DNA of 64,000 bases from Curtobacterium sp. MCSS17_015 (GTDB lineage: Bacteria > Actinomycetota > Actinomycetes > Actinomycetales > Microbacteriaceae): the NCBI RefSeq assembly GCF_003234265.2, contig NZ_CP126256.1:1488001-1552000 (forward strand), read 5' to 3'. The position numbers were made by a program, and so were the translations under genes. Position 1 is the stretch's first letter. Each line of letters begins with the position of its first letter. The notes under the pieces were generated by a model. It searched no databases, had not been told where the DNA came from, and saw nothing but the letters and a program-made list of their open reading frames with translations. Of this stretch, positions 8,248 to 17,318 are shown piece after piece.

Positions 8248-9731
8248 ACGCCGTCACCGCGCCGCCGTCCGGCACCCCGCGGAGCGTCGACGCGAACCGC
8301 GGCCCGGCGGGCGGTCCCGTCGCGGTGGACAGCGGCCCCACCGGGTTCGGTGCGGCGCTGTCCGCCGCCACCGCGCTCCTGCCGACGGGCACGCCCGCCG
8401 CGCCCACTCGCGTCAGCGACCCCGGAGCCGACCCGACCGCGGCGGCGGTGGCCCGGTCCCTGCTCGGCTCGGTGGTCGAGCAACCGGCTGGCCGGACGTC
8501 AACCGGCGGCCCCTCGGCTGTCGAGACGCCGGCGGAGGGCGACCCCGCGACGCTCGTCGATCCCGACCCCGCTGCCGTCGACGCGACCCTGGTCGTCGCT
8601 GCCGTCACGGGCCCGGGTTCGACGACGACCGAGGCGACACCGGGCCTGCAGGGATCCTCGACCACCGTCGGGGGAGCGACCTCGACCACCACGGAGACCG
8701 GTCCGGCAGCGCACGCGGGCGACGGCCTCCACGCTGGTCCGGGCACCGACGAGGGCTCGGGCGTCACCGGGAGCTCGACGCGCGCCGACGACGGCGCCCC
8801 CACGGCGACCCCGGCCGAGCCGTCCGGCGGTGCCGCCGCGGGTGCCACCGCCTCGGTCACGGCTCCGGGGCCGGTGTCCGCCGCCGGAGCGTCGACCGTC
8901 CCCGTCCTCGGAGGCGCCACCGCCCGAGTGACGGAGCCGACCGCCGGCACCGCCTCGGCCGTGACGCAGGAGGAGGCCACTCGGACTGCCACCGGTGGTG
9001 CGGTCGGCGCACCGGCGTCACCCGTCGGCTCCGGGCTGCCGGCAGCACACACCGCCGACGCCGGCCGCGCTCCCGCGCTGCCGGTGACCGGAGCCACGCC
9101 GACGACCGGGACGGCCGGCACCGCCCCGCCCCTCCACGGACCCACGGGGACGGCGATCGACCAGAGCGGGCCGGGCCTCCCGGTCGTGACGGCGCAGGAC
9201 GCACCCGCCGTGCTGGCCGTGCCCGCGGCCGCCGCGACGAACACCACCGCGGCCACCGCGGCCCCGTCCACCGCGCCGGACGGCAGCGCACCGACGGCGC
9301 AGCCGCTCACCCAGCAGCTCGCGCGCCCGCTGTTCTCACTCGCCGCCGCCGGGCCCGGCGAGCACGTCGTGACCGTCCAGCTCAGCCCCGACGCCCTCGG
9401 CCCGGTCACCGTCCGCGCCCACGTCGGCGGGCACGGGATGCACGTCGAGTTGTTCGCCGCCTCCGACGCGGGGCGCGACGCGGTGCGGCAGATCCTGCCG
9501 GACCTCCGTCGCGACGCCGCCGGTGGCACGACCCTCGACCTGTCCGCCCAGAACCGGCCGAGCGGTGAGCCGGCGGACGGCGGCCCACGGGACGGCCGCC
9601 AGGGCGCTCGTGCGGACGCCGTCCGCGGCGACGCCCGTCTGCCCGGCCGGGAGGCCCGGCCCGTCACCGCCACCGAGCAGCCGTCCGCCTCGACCACCGT
9701 CCGCACCGCGGGACTCGACGTCCTCGCCTGA
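8244..9731 (+). CDS. fliK: Flagellar hook-length control protein FliK
   Basis: This 495-residue protein measures hook length and switches export specificity. The first ~350 residues are low-complexity Ala/Thr/Gly/Pro sequence, as expected for the extended ruler. The conserved C-terminal Flg_hook domain is at about 365-440, with HVVTVQLSPDALGPVTVRAH and the following HGMHVELFAASDAGRDAVR. It sits between the hydrolase and flgD. GTG start overlaps the previous stop; the C-terminal 55 residues look disordered. Confidence 0.9.
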   Translation: MNAVTAPPSGTPRSVDANRGPAGGPVAVDSGPTGFGAALSAATALLPTGTPAAPTRVSDPGADPTAAAVARSLLGSVVEQPAGRTSTGGPSAVETPAEGDPATLVDPDPAAVDATLVVAAVTGPGSTTTEATPGLQGSSTTVGGATSTTTETGPAAHAGDGLHAGPGTDEGSGVTGSSTRADDGAPTATPAEPSGGAAAGATASVTAPGPVSAAGASTVPVLGGATARVTEPTAGTASAVTQEEATRTATGGAVGAPASPVGSGLPAAHTADAGRAPALPVTGATPTTGTAGTAPPLHGPTGTAIDQSGPGLPVVTAQDAPAVLAVPAAAATNTTAATAAPSTAPDGSAPTAQPLTQQLARPLFSLAAAGPGEHVVTVQLSPDALGPVTVRAHVGGHGMHVELFAASDAGRDAVRQILPDLRRDAAGGTTLDLSAQNRPSGEPADGGPRDGRQGARADAVRGDARLPGREARPVTATEQPSASTTVRTAGLDVLA

Positions 9732-9758
9732 CCGGCCACCACGACAAGGAACGCAACC

Positions 9759-10199
9759 ATGCCACTCGACGGGATCACCGGGTCCGTGGACCCCGCTGCC
9801 CAGGCCGCCGCCCTCGCCGCGAACGCGGCGTCCTCGCGGTCGCAGACGATGGACTCCGAGGTCTTCATGAAGCTCCTCGTGACACAGCTCCGCAACCAGG
9901 ACCCGTCGTCGCCGATGGACACGAACCAGATGATCAGCCAGCAGACGCAGCTCGCGATGATGGAGCAGATCACCAACCAGACCACGACGGCCAACGAGGG
10001 CTTCTCGCTGCAGATGCGCATGGCCGCCGCGAACCTCGTCGGGAAGCAGGTCAGCTACACCGACGCCACCTCGGGCAAGGCCGTCACCGGGACCGCGACC
10101 GCGGTGTCCTACGCCGAGAGCGTGCCGACCGTGACCGTGAACGGGAAGGAGGTCGATCTCGACGTGATCTCCGGTATCTCCACCACCTCCGGTTCCTGA
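9759..10199 (+). CDS. flgD: Flagellar hook capping protein FlgD
   Basis: This 146-residue hook assembly scaffold has the FlgD N-terminal signature FMKLLVTQLRNQDPSSPMD, then NQMISQQTQLAMMEQ. It is short: the conserved N-terminal half is followed by only a small beta-rich region (to VISGISTTSGS) without the full FLN/tudor extension of enterobacterial FlgD. Short FlgD forms are usual in Gram-positives. It is 27 nt after fliK, with AAGGAA before the ATG. Confidence 0.92.
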   Translation: MPLDGITGSVDPAAQAAALAANAASSRSQTMDSEVFMKLLVTQLRNQDPSSPMDTNQMISQQTQLAMMEQITNQTTTANEGFSLQMRMAAANLVGKQVSYTDATSGKAVTGTATAVSYAESVPTVTVNGKEVDLDVISGISTTSGS

Positions 10200-10241
10200 C
10201 CCTCCCTCCTCCTCCGCTCCTCGTCCACGAAGGGACGCACC

Positions 10242-11417
10242 ATGCTCCGCTCGCTCTACTCCGGCATCTCCGGCCTCCGCTCGCACCAGCAGATGCTCGA
10301 CGTCACCGGCAACAACATCGCCAACGTGAACACCGTCGGGTACAAGACCTCGACCACCGTGTTCCAGGACACCCTCTCGCAGATGACGCAGGGCGCCGGC
10401 GGGCCGCAGACCGGCGTCGGCGGCACGAACCCCGCCCAGATCGGCCTCGGTGTGCAGGTCGCCGGTGTCTCGACGAACTTCGCGCAGGGCTCCGCCCAGG
10501 CCACCGGCAAGGCGACCGACCTGATGATCTCGGGCGACGGCTTCTTCGTCACCCGTCTCGGCAACGACACGGTGTACAGCCGCGCCGGAGCGTTCGACTT
10601 CGACGCCGACGGCCGCCTCGTCACCGCCGACGGCAAGATCGTGCAGGGCTACTCGGCCACGAACGGCGTCGTCGACGACGGCGGGCAGATGACGGACATC
10701 CGGTTGCCGATCGACACCGCCGCGCCCGCGACCGTCACGACCGCCGCGGGCGTCACCGGCAACCTCCCCGCCGAGACCGCCGTCGGCGTCACGATCACCC
10801 GCGACGCCACCGTGTACGACCAGGGCGGCGCCAAGCACACCCTGTCCCTCGCGTACACGAAGACGAACGCCGGTTGGTCCGTCGTGGCGTCGAACGGCCA
10901 GGGCGCCTCCGCGACCGGTGCGATCACGTTCGCTGCCGACGGGAAGATCGCCAGCGGAGCCACCCTCCGCGTCGGTGGGATCGCGGTCGACATGCGGGAC
11001 CTCTCCGGCTTCGCGGGCCTCAACACCGCGTCGATCTCGTCGCAGAACGGTCAGGCTGCCGGGGCGCTGCAGAGCTACTCCATCTCCAAGGACGGAACCG
11101 TGCTCGGGTCGTTCTCCAACGGCGCGTCGCTCGCCATCGGTCGGATCGCCCTGGCGACGTTCGCGAACCCGGCCGGCCTCGAGAAGACCGGCGCGTCGGG
11201 CTACCGTGCGACGGCGAACTCGGGGGAGGCGACCGTCGCCGTCGCCGGGTCCGCCGGTGTCGGCACCCTGGCGTCGGGCACGCTCGAGATGTCGAACGTC
11301 GACCTGTCGCAGGAGTTCACGAACCTCATCGTGGCCCAGCGCGGGTTCCAGGCGAACGCGCGCATCATCACCACCTCGGACGAGGTGCTGCAGGAGCTCA
11401 CCAACCTGAAGCGCTGA
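10242..11417 (+). CDS. flgE: Flagellar hook protein FlgE
   Basis: This 391-residue hook subunit is exported through the flagellar secretion system. The N-terminus MLRSLYSGISGLRSHQQMLD with NNIANVNTVGYK is the rod/hook signature. The centre has GDGFFVTRLGN, and the C-terminus is VDLSQEFTNLIVAQRGFQAN followed by ARIITTSDEVLQELTNL. Length is typical. The ATG is preceded by AAGGGACG. It ends the first flagellar gene run and is followed by a stem-loop. Confidence 0.96.
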   Translation: MLRSLYSGISGLRSHQQMLDVTGNNIANVNTVGYKTSTTVFQDTLSQMTQGAGGPQTGVGGTNPAQIGLGVQVAGVSTNFAQGSAQATGKATDLMISGDGFFVTRLGNDTVYSRAGAFDFDADGRLVTADGKIVQGYSATNGVVDDGGQMTDIRLPIDTAAPATVTTAAGVTGNLPAETAVGVTITRDATVYDQGGAKHTLSLAYTKTNAGWSVVASNGQGASATGAITFAADGKIASGATLRVGGIAVDMRDLSGFAGLNTASISSQNGQAAGALQSYSISKDGTVLGSFSNGASLAIGRIALATFANPAGLEKTGASGYRATANSGEATVAVAGSAGVGTLASGTLEMSNVDLSQEFTNLIVAQRGFQANARIITTSDEVLQELTNLKR

Positions 11418-11427
11418 CGGACCTCGG

Positions 11428-11465
11428 GGACCCCCGGCCTCCTGTCGATCGGGATCCGGGGGTCC
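11428..11465 (+). terminator. Stem-loop after flgE
   Basis: A perfect 10-bp inverted repeat (GGACCCCCGG / CCGGGGGTCC) with an 18-nt loop follows the flgE stop by about 10 nt. There is no clear T-run, which is common for high-GC actinobacterial terminators. It separates the flagellar run from the lipoprotein gene. Confidence 0.6.
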
Positions 11466-11551
11466 TCCGGACGACCTCGGCCCGGACGCGTACGGTCGAG
11501 AGCGGACTCGCCGGTGCACGGGGCGCACGGCGACAGCCGAGGGGGAACCAC

Positions 11552-12211
11552 ATGTCCATCACGTCCAGGATCGCCAAGGCGGGTGCGGCCGCCGTGCTCG
11601 CCGTCGTCGTGTCGTCCGGCTGCGCGGGAACCGGGAACGGGCCGGCGGGAGCCCAGCGGTCGGCGTCGCAGGCACCGGCACCAGCTGCGTCGTCGTCGAC
11701 ACCGACCGCTGAGGCAGCGGCGCCCACCGATGCGGCAGCGCCCACCGACCTGACGTTCGAGGACGGCGCCACGCTCTCCGCGAGCTCGCTGCCCGCGTTC
11801 AGCCTCGAGGTCTCCGCGCTCGACGGGTGGGAGCAGACGGGCGAGGACCCGACCGCGGGCTCGCGGGAGTACACGAACGCGGACGGCTCGGTCGCGACGA
11901 TCACGCAGCAGCGGATCACCGACCTCGACCCGACGATCGGGGACCGGGCCGCGACGGAGCAGATGTTCACCGCAGCGGGGCTGCCGGCCGAGCAGCTCGA
12001 GGAGCAACTCCTGCCGACGATGACCGGTGGCACCGCACAGTTCCTGTCGATCGCCGGGCACGACACCGACGGGTCGTGGTCCGCGACGGTGGCGCGGGCG
12101 TTCGCGAAGCCCGGCGCTGCGCTCATCGTGAAGGTGCGGACGTCGTCACAGGAGGCACTCCGCCCGGACCTGCACGACGTCCTCGTCGCCGCGCAGGTCG
12201 CGCTGACCTGA
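11552..12211 (+). CDS. Putative lipoprotein of unknown function
   Basis: This 219-residue protein has a basic N-terminus, a hydrophobic stretch AAAVLAVVVSSGC with a lipobox-like Cys at about 24, and a Ser/Ala/Pro/Thr linker to about residue 65. The rest is a globular domain of about 145 residues with no family I recognise. It should be anchored on the outer face of the membrane. ATG 11552 is chosen over much longer upstream openings because GAGGGGG precedes it and the longer frames are shadows of flgE. Nothing ties it to flagella. Confidence 0.75.
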   Translation: MSITSRIAKAGAAAVLAVVVSSGCAGTGNGPAGAQRSASQAPAPAASSSTPTAEAAAPTDAAAPTDLTFEDGATLSASSLPAFSLEVSALDGWEQTGEDPTAGSREYTNADGSVATITQQRITDLDPTIGDRAATEQMFTAAGLPAEQLEEQLLPTMTGGTAQFLSIAGHDTDGSWSATVARAFAKPGAALIVKVRTSSQEALRPDLHDVLVAAQVALT

Positions 12212-12356
12212 CCGACGGCCCGTCATCCACCGTGTCGGACGGGGCCCGAGACGTGTCGGCCGCGCGAGAGCGCGCGGTCCGTCCTCGTCCTGCGACCGGT
12301 CGTCAACCCCTGGTGCGACCGGACGACGGCGGACGCTGAAGCCGCACGCTCGGTCC

Positions 12357-13274
12357 TCAGTGGACCGGGACGGGGTGGCGGAGACCCGTCAGACGTCCCA
12401 GCGTCCCGGGCTCCGGGACCCAGCCGAGCAGATCCGTCGTGCGGCTGAGGTCGTAGGTGCGCTCGAGACCGAGCTGACGGACGGCGTACGGCGAGATCCC
12501 GAGTCGGCCACGCATGACAGCGGCGACGTGTCGAGCGGTCCGCATCGGCACGTGGAGGACCGCCAGCGGTCCGCCGGCCACGGCTCGGAACGCGTCGCCG
12601 ATCGGGACGGGGTCGCCGTCGGTGACGTTCAGCGCGTGCGTGCCGTCGACGTCGGCGCGGAGCGCTGCGATGACGGCCGCAGCGAGGTTGTCGACCCAGG
12701 TGAGCGCATGGGGCGCCCGTCCACCCCGCGGGAGCGGGAGGACCCCGTGGCGTGAAGCACGGAGCACCTGCGGGAGCAACGTCCCGTCACCGGGACCGTA
12801 GACGGCGTGCGGCCGGAGGATGACCGCTGCGTCCCGACGGGCCGCCACGAGCTGCCGTTCGTTGGCGTACTTCGATTCGCCGTAGGTGCCGAACCAGCGG
12901 TACCGTCCGGTCGCTTCGCCGGGCTGCGCATCGACGGACGGGCGCGCGAGGTCGTACACGGACGACGAGCTGACGTGGACGACCCTGCCCGTCGTGAGGG
13001 CGAGCGCGGACTCCATGATCCGGAGGTTCCGGTCGAGCACGGCACGGTCGAACCCGTCCCGGACCTCCGCGGCACAGTGCACGAGCGGGACGTCACCGAG
13101 CCGCGGCACCCCGGAGGGACCGGCGGTCAGGTCGACGTGGACGTGCTCGTCGGCGTCGCCCCGAGCGGGGCGCCGTCCGAGGTCGATGACGTGGTGCCCC
13201 TCCTGCTGCAGGGCCCGGATGACCCGGCCCCCCACGAACCCGCTCCCGCCGGTGACGGCGACGGCACTCCTCAC
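12357..13274 (-). CDS. NAD-dependent epimerase/dehydratase (extended SDR)
   Basis: This 305-residue extended short-chain dehydrogenase starts with VAVTGGSGFVGGRVIRAL, the Rossmann GxxGxxG motif, and keeps HVSSSSVYD and a YGESKYANE segment (YxxxK catalytic pair). Such enzymes act on nucleotide sugars, sterols or other hydroxyl substrates; the substrate cannot be read here. The GTG start overlaps the P450 stop by 4 nt, so it is the last gene of a minus-strand GT2-P450-SDR operon. A longer opening to 13460 lies inside the P450 gene and is not used. Confidence 0.86.
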   Translation of the reverse strand: MRSAVAVTGGSGFVGGRVIRALQQEGHHVIDLGRRPARGDADEHVHVDLTAGPSGVPRLGDVPLVHCAAEVRDGFDRAVLDRNLRIMESALALTTGRVVHVSSSSVYDLARPSVDAQPGEATGRYRWFGTYGESKYANERQLVAARRDAAVILRPHAVYGPGDGTLLPQVLRASRHGVLPLPRGGRAPHALTWVDNLAAAVIAALRADVDGTHALNVTDGDPVPIGDAFRAVAGGPLAVLHVPMRTARHVAAVMRGRLGISPYAVRQLGLERTYDLSRTTDLLGWVPEPGTLGRLTGLRHPVPVH

Positions 13275-14461
13275 GTCGCCCCCTCCGCGCGGATCACGAG
13301 TCGGCTGTACGAGGCCGCCATCGTGCGCTGCTTCCGCACCCGGGCCCGGATCCGGAGCGGCCCGGACGCGGCCGCGCGGGCGAGTGCCGCGGCGAACACC
13401 TCGGCCTCGAGCGTCGCCAGCGGCATCCCGATGCAGAAGTGCGCCCCCGCACCGAACCACAGCTGGCGCATCTCCTTCGGGACGGTGCGGAACGGGTCGA
13501 AGTCGCCAGCCCGGGCGCAGGCGAAGACGTTCGCGAGGACGATCCGCTCACCGGCACGGACCCGGACGCCGTCGATGCGGTGGTCCCGCAGCACGCTCCG
13601 GATCATCACCGGCGAGGGGACCGTCACGCGCATCGCTTCGGCGACGGCCGTCGGGACGTCCTCGGGGTGCTCGGTCAGGTGGTCGAGGTACCCGGACTCG
13701 ATGACGAGGTTGGTGAAGCGGGGGACGAAGCTGACGATGGTCTCGGTGCCCGCGACGATCATCGCCGTGACGACCGAGACGGTGTCCTCCTCGCTGATGC
13801 CCTCGGCCCGCATGAGCGCCGGGACCGTCCCGGTGTCGGCGTCCCGGTACGCCCTGCGGGTGCTGCGGTTGAGGACGGCGAGCTTCTCGTGGATGACGGC
13901 GAGTTGCACACCCGAGAACTCCTTCGTCGTCAGGGTGACGAAGCCGAGGATCTCGCGAGCCCGTGCGAGCTGCGCGGCGGCGTCGTCCTCCGGGTACCCG
14001 GTCAAGCGACAGATGATGAGCGCGGCCGCGCGTTCGATGACGGTCACGACGTCGACGTCCTCGCCTCGGCTCACCGCGTCCTCGAACCGGTCCATCTCCG
14101 GGGTGAGCACCTCGTCGACGATGCTGCGGAGGAACCGCTGCGAGAACAGGGGAGTGAGCTTCCGGCGCAGGTGCGCGTGCTCCTCCCCGTCCATGTTGAG
14201 CAGGCCCCTCGGACCGATGATGGGCGTCCAGAGCCGGTCCGAGCCTCCCGGCCCGACCTTCGAGTAGGTGACGGGGTCGAGGAGGATCTGTCGCATCCGC
14301 GCCGCGTCGCTGACGACGACCCCGAGACCGGGGACCCGCACGACCCGGCCGAGCCGGGTGATCCCGCGGAGCGCCAGGTACCCGGCGCGGTGGGCGTGCA
14401 GGACGACGCGGCGGTCCTCCCGGGTGGCGCGGCGAGCGGCGCGGGCGTCGATGCCGGTCAC
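13271..14461 (-). CDS. Cytochrome P450
   Basis: This 396-residue heme-thiolate monooxygenase has an I-helix oxygen-binding motif AGTET (237-241, with Glu where Asp is common), a K-helix ExxR (E275-A-M-R278) and a heme loop FGAGAHFCIG with the axial Cys343. Length matches soluble bacterial P450s. The GTG start at 14461 overlaps the stop of the glycosyltransferase by 4 nt; a frame extending to 14542 would run into that gene. No ferredoxin or reductase gene is adjacent. The substrate is unknown, but coupling to a GT2 and an SDR suggests tailoring of one product. Confidence 0.9.
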   Translation of the reverse strand: MTGIDARAARRATREDRRVVLHAHRAGYLALRGITRLGRVVRVPGLGVVVSDAARMRQILLDPVTYSKVGPGGSDRLWTPIIGPRGLLNMDGEEHAHLRRKLTPLFSQRFLRSIVDEVLTPEMDRFEDAVSRGEDVDVVTVIERAAALIICRLTGYPEDDAAAQLARAREILGFVTLTTKEFSGVQLAVIHEKLAVLNRSTRRAYRDADTGTVPALMRAEGISEEDTVSVVTAMIVAGTETIVSFVPRFTNLVIESGYLDHLTEHPEDVPTAVAEAMRVTVPSPVMIRSVLRDHRIDGVRVRAGERIVLANVFACARAGDFDPFRTVPKEMRQLWFGAGAHFCIGMPLATLEAEVFAAALARAAASGPLRIRARVRKQRTMAASYSRLVIRAEGAT

Positions 14462-15267
14462 GGTCGGACGTCCACCGTGCTCGTGGACCGCGGGCGGTAC
14501 CGGTGGCCGGCGTACCAGGCGAGCGACCGGACGATGCCCCACACGGCGATCCTGCGGACGGACATCGTGACGACCATCTCGCGGTGCAGGCCGTACCGGT
14601 CCGTCACCCGCCGGACGGCGTTGGTGAGGTCACGGTCCTCGTGCGTGTCCTCGATGGCGGTCCGCGGGAACCCGCCGACGCGCTCGTACAGCTCGCTGGT
14701 GATGGCGAGGTTGTTCCCGGCGACCATCACGTAGGGGCCCTGGTACTGCCTGCCCCGGTTCTCCGGCAGGAGGCGCCCACACCAGATCGCGACCTCGTTG
14801 ACGACGCACAGGAACCGGTAGCGGAGCGGCCCGACCGGGAAGTCGTCGCGCCGTGGCAGCGTCAGGCCGCCGAAGAACAGGTGGTCCGTCTCGGCGAACA
14901 GGCGCTTGACGGTGGCGGTCCAGTCCGGGGCCGGGAGGCAGTCCGCATCCGTCCGGACGAGGTGCGTGCACCCGGCGGCGATCGCGGCGCGGGCGGCGGT
15001 GTCCGATGCGGCACCGGTGCCCTTCTGCCGCTCGACGACGACCTGCCAGGACAGGGCGTGCCGACGGACGTGGTCGGCGACGATCCGCTCCGTGCCGTCG
15101 GTCGACCCGTTGTCGCAGACGACGACGGTGAAGTCCGGGTCGACCTGGTCGCGGAGCGCGTCGAGCAGACCGGGCACGAGGCGCGCCTCGTTCCAGGCGG
15201 GGACGATGACACCGAGACGGATGCCGGCGCTCGTCTCGGGTGTGTCGGACGGGACGGTACGGGACAT
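14458..15267 (-). CDS. Family 2 glycosyltransferase
   Basis: This 269-residue protein has a GT-A fold: RLGVIVPAWNEARLVPGLLD at the N-terminus, VVVCDNGSTDGTE, and the metal-binding motif RTDADCLP. A later segment AIEDTHEDRDLTNAVRR resembles the ED acceptor/catalytic motif. There are no obvious membrane helices. ATG 15267 is preceded by GGAGAG on the minus strand and is preferred over an opening extending to 15486. It is translationally coupled to the downstream P450, which implies a shared pathway. Donor and acceptor are unknown. Confidence 0.87.
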   Translation of the reverse strand: MSRTVPSDTPETSAGIRLGVIVPAWNEARLVPGLLDALRDQVDPDFTVVVCDNGSTDGTERIVADHVRRHALSWQVVVERQKGTGAASDTAARAAIAAGCTHLVRTDADCLPAPDWTATVKRLFAETDHLFFGGLTLPRRDDFPVGPLRYRFLCVVNEVAIWCGRLLPENRGRQYQGPYVMVAGNNLAITSELYERVGGFPRTAIEDTHEDRDLTNAVRRVTDRYGLHREMVVTMSVRRIAVWGIVRSLAWYAGHRYRPRSTSTVDVRP

Positions 15268-15337
15268 GGTCGCTCTCCGGACTGACGGAACTCGTGCGCG
15301 TGGTCCCGTCGAGGCGGGGTCGTGCACGAACGGGTCG

Positions 15338-15574
15338 TCAGGCGACGGAAGACATCCCTGCGGCACCGGAGGTCCCGGGGTGCGCTGCCCTCGAGATGCC
15401 CTCGGCGGTCGACCGTGCTGCGTCCATGTCGGCGACCGCGCGGTCCCCGACGGCCCGGTCCGGACGTCCCAGGTGCCCGAGGACACGACGTCGGCGGCGG
15501 TCCTGCAGCTCGAGGACGACGAGTGCGGACACGACGAGCACGGCCACGGCGGTGAGTGTCAGGACGACGATCAC
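15338..15574 (-). CDS. Small single-span membrane protein
   Basis: This 78-residue protein begins with one strongly hydrophobic helix (VLTLTAVAVLVVSALVVLEL) followed by a basic patch (QDRRRRRVLG) and a polar cytoplasmic tail. The GTG start is set by an AAGGGGGGAAC ribosome site just upstream; an ATG-led reading 39 nt longer lacks one. It precedes the GT2-P450-SDR operon by 70 nt on the same strand and may be its first gene. No function is recognised. Confidence 0.6.
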   Translation of the reverse strand: MIVVLTLTAVAVLVVSALVVLELQDRRRRRVLGHLGRPDRAVGDRAVADMDAARSTAEGISRAAHPGTSGAAGMSSVA

Positions 15575-15700
15575 GGTGTTCCCCCCTTCCCGGACGATGT
15601 CCGGTAGGGACAACCTAGCGGCCCGGAGACCGCTGCTGGGAACGGTCCCATGGGAGCGTGTCGGCTCGTCCCGGGAGATGCCGTCCCGGGGGACTGCCGG

Positions 15701-16588
15701 TCAGGCACCGTCCCGCGCGACGGTCGACGGCCCGGGGACGGCGACCTGCACGGCGCTGATCCGCCCCGCGCGTGTCTGCGCGGTGGTGGCCGGGTCGTAG
15801 CTGTCCGCGGTGGCGAGGTACAGCGTCCGGCCGTCGGGTCCGCCGAGTGCGCAGTCGATCGCGCAGAGGCCGGGTGCGTCGATGCGGTCCGTGACCTCGC
15901 CGCCCTCGACGACGCGCAGGAACTCGCCCGTGTCGACCGAGCAGACCCAGATCGCCCCCTCGCTGTCCACCGTGCTCCCGTCCGGCGTGACCCCGTCCGG
16001 CAACGCCGCCCACTCGCGCCGTCCCGTCAGGCTGCCGTCCGGCTCGATGTCGAACGCGGTCAGACGGCCACCCCAGGTCTCGCTGACCACCAGGGTCCGC
16101 GTCCCGGGCAACACGTTCGCACTGTTCGGGAACACCAGTCCGTCCGCAGCGAGCCGGGAGGAGCCGTCCGGGTCGATCACGTACAGCGGGCCGGGGCGCA
16201 ACTCCTCGCCGCCGTACAGGTCGTACCCGAACGCGCCGATGTACGTGCGGCCGCTCTCCGGGTCGACGACCAGGTCGTTCAGGAGCGACGGCTCGGTGGC
16301 GGACAGGTCCGCGAAGACGCTCGTCGTCCCCGCGGCGTCCACCGCCACGACCGTGCGGGACTCCATCGCGCTGACGATGAGCCGTCCGTCGGGCAACCAC
16401 CCGAGCCCGGACGACTGGCCGTCCACGGTGGTCTCCAGACGCGGCCCGTCCTCCGTGCCGGGGTCGATCGAGAAGACCTCGCCCGTGTGCATGTCGGAGT
16501 ACCAGAGCCGGCCGCGGTACCAGCGGTTCCCCTCGGGGAAGCGGATACCGGTGACGACGTCGGTCGCGGACTGCAGGGTGGTGTGCAC
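15701..16588 (-). CDS. SMP-30/gluconolactonase/LRE family protein
   Basis: This 295-residue six-bladed beta-propeller belongs to the SMP-30 family of metal-dependent lactonases. Typical blade motifs include RFPEGNRWYRGRLWYSDMH (with the metal-ligand Glu), LLNDLVVDP (Asn ligand) and GRTYIGAFGYD. Late blades read TPDGSTVDSEGAIWVCSVD and GGPDGRTLYLATADS. These enzymes hydrolyse sugar lactones or similar esters; the substrate is not evident. GTG 16588 is chosen because the alignable region begins directly after it. Confidence 0.88.
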   Translation of the reverse strand: MHTTLQSATDVVTGIRFPEGNRWYRGRLWYSDMHTGEVFSIDPGTEDGPRLETTVDGQSSGLGWLPDGRLIVSAMESRTVVAVDAAGTTSVFADLSATEPSLLNDLVVDPESGRTYIGAFGYDLYGGEELRPGPLYVIDPDGSSRLAADGLVFPNSANVLPGTRTLVVSETWGGRLTAFDIEPDGSLTGRREWAALPDGVTPDGSTVDSEGAIWVCSVDTGEFLRVVEGGEVTDRIDAPGLCAIDCALGGPDGRTLYLATADSYDPATTAQTRAGRISAVQVAVPGPSTVARDGA

Positions 16589-16652
16589 ACCCCCAGCCTG
16601 CCACCCGGCCCGGCGTCGGCGCACGGGGAGGACGTGTGCCGGACGACCGGGC

Positions 16653-17201
16653 TCAGGGCCCGATCGGCTTCTGGTTGAGCGTGAAGGCGATGCCGCTGAG
16701 GTCGATGGACTGTCCCTTGCCCGTCGTGACGTCCGACGACAGCCCGATCGTGAAGGTGACGTCGAGGACCGAGGTACCGTCCGTCGGTGTCACGGTCCAC
16801 GAGGTGCGGCCCGCGGGCGCGAGGCTCGAGCTGGTGGAGGCGAGCGACAGGGACTGCGTCGACGCGGCGATGAGTTCCGCGTCGCCCGTGATGCTCTGCG
16901 GCACCCAGGACAGGTCCGCCGTCAGCTCGTCGCCGGTCGCCGTCACGTCCAGCGTCTGGTGGAACTGGTACGCGTTGCCGGGGACCATCCGCACCGTCGT
17001 GATGTCGACCACGTCCGACCGACCGTTCGTGATGTCCGTCCACACGCCGTCCGGGTTCGCGGACAGCGCGAGCGTGCCGGAGGAGACCGTCGCTGGACGG
17101 GTGGAGGCCTCGGCGTTCCAGAGCGCGAAGGTGCCCGCGCCGCCGAGGAGGAGGGCGAGGCCGCTGGCACTGGCGACGACACCGGTGACGATCTTGTGCA
17201 T
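16653..17201 (-). CDS. SipW-type alternate-signal-peptide exported protein (TasA/CalY-like)
   Basis: This 182-residue protein has an N-terminus MHKIVTGVVASASGLALLLG followed by GAGTFALWNAEAS. That is the pattern of alternate-type (SipW-dependent) signal peptides, where cleavage occurs after the F-A-x-W segment. The mature part is a beta-rich, Thr/Ser-rich domain of about 150 residues ending in LSGIAFTLNQKPIGP. Relatives include fibre-forming and camelysin-type surface proteins, but most actinobacterial members are uncharacterised. No dedicated signal peptidase gene is adjacent. ATG 17201 is preferred over an upstream opening at 17312. Confidence 0.78.
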   Translation of the reverse strand: MHKIVTGVVASASGLALLLGGAGTFALWNAEASTRPATVSSGTLALSANPDGVWTDITNGRSDVVDITTVRMVPGNAYQFHQTLDVTATGDELTADLSWVPQSITGDAELIAASTQSLSLASTSSSLAPAGRTSWTVTPTDGTSVLDVTFTIGLSSDVTTGKGQSIDLSGIAFTLNQKPIGP

Positions 17202-17318
17202 GGGGGCCCGTTCGGGTCGGGTCGGTGGATGCCCCGACCGTACCGGTCCCCAGAAGTGCGGACACGGGACGCCGTCCGCTTCGTGCGGCCCCAGATCGAG
17301 GGGCACGCGCACCGCTGG

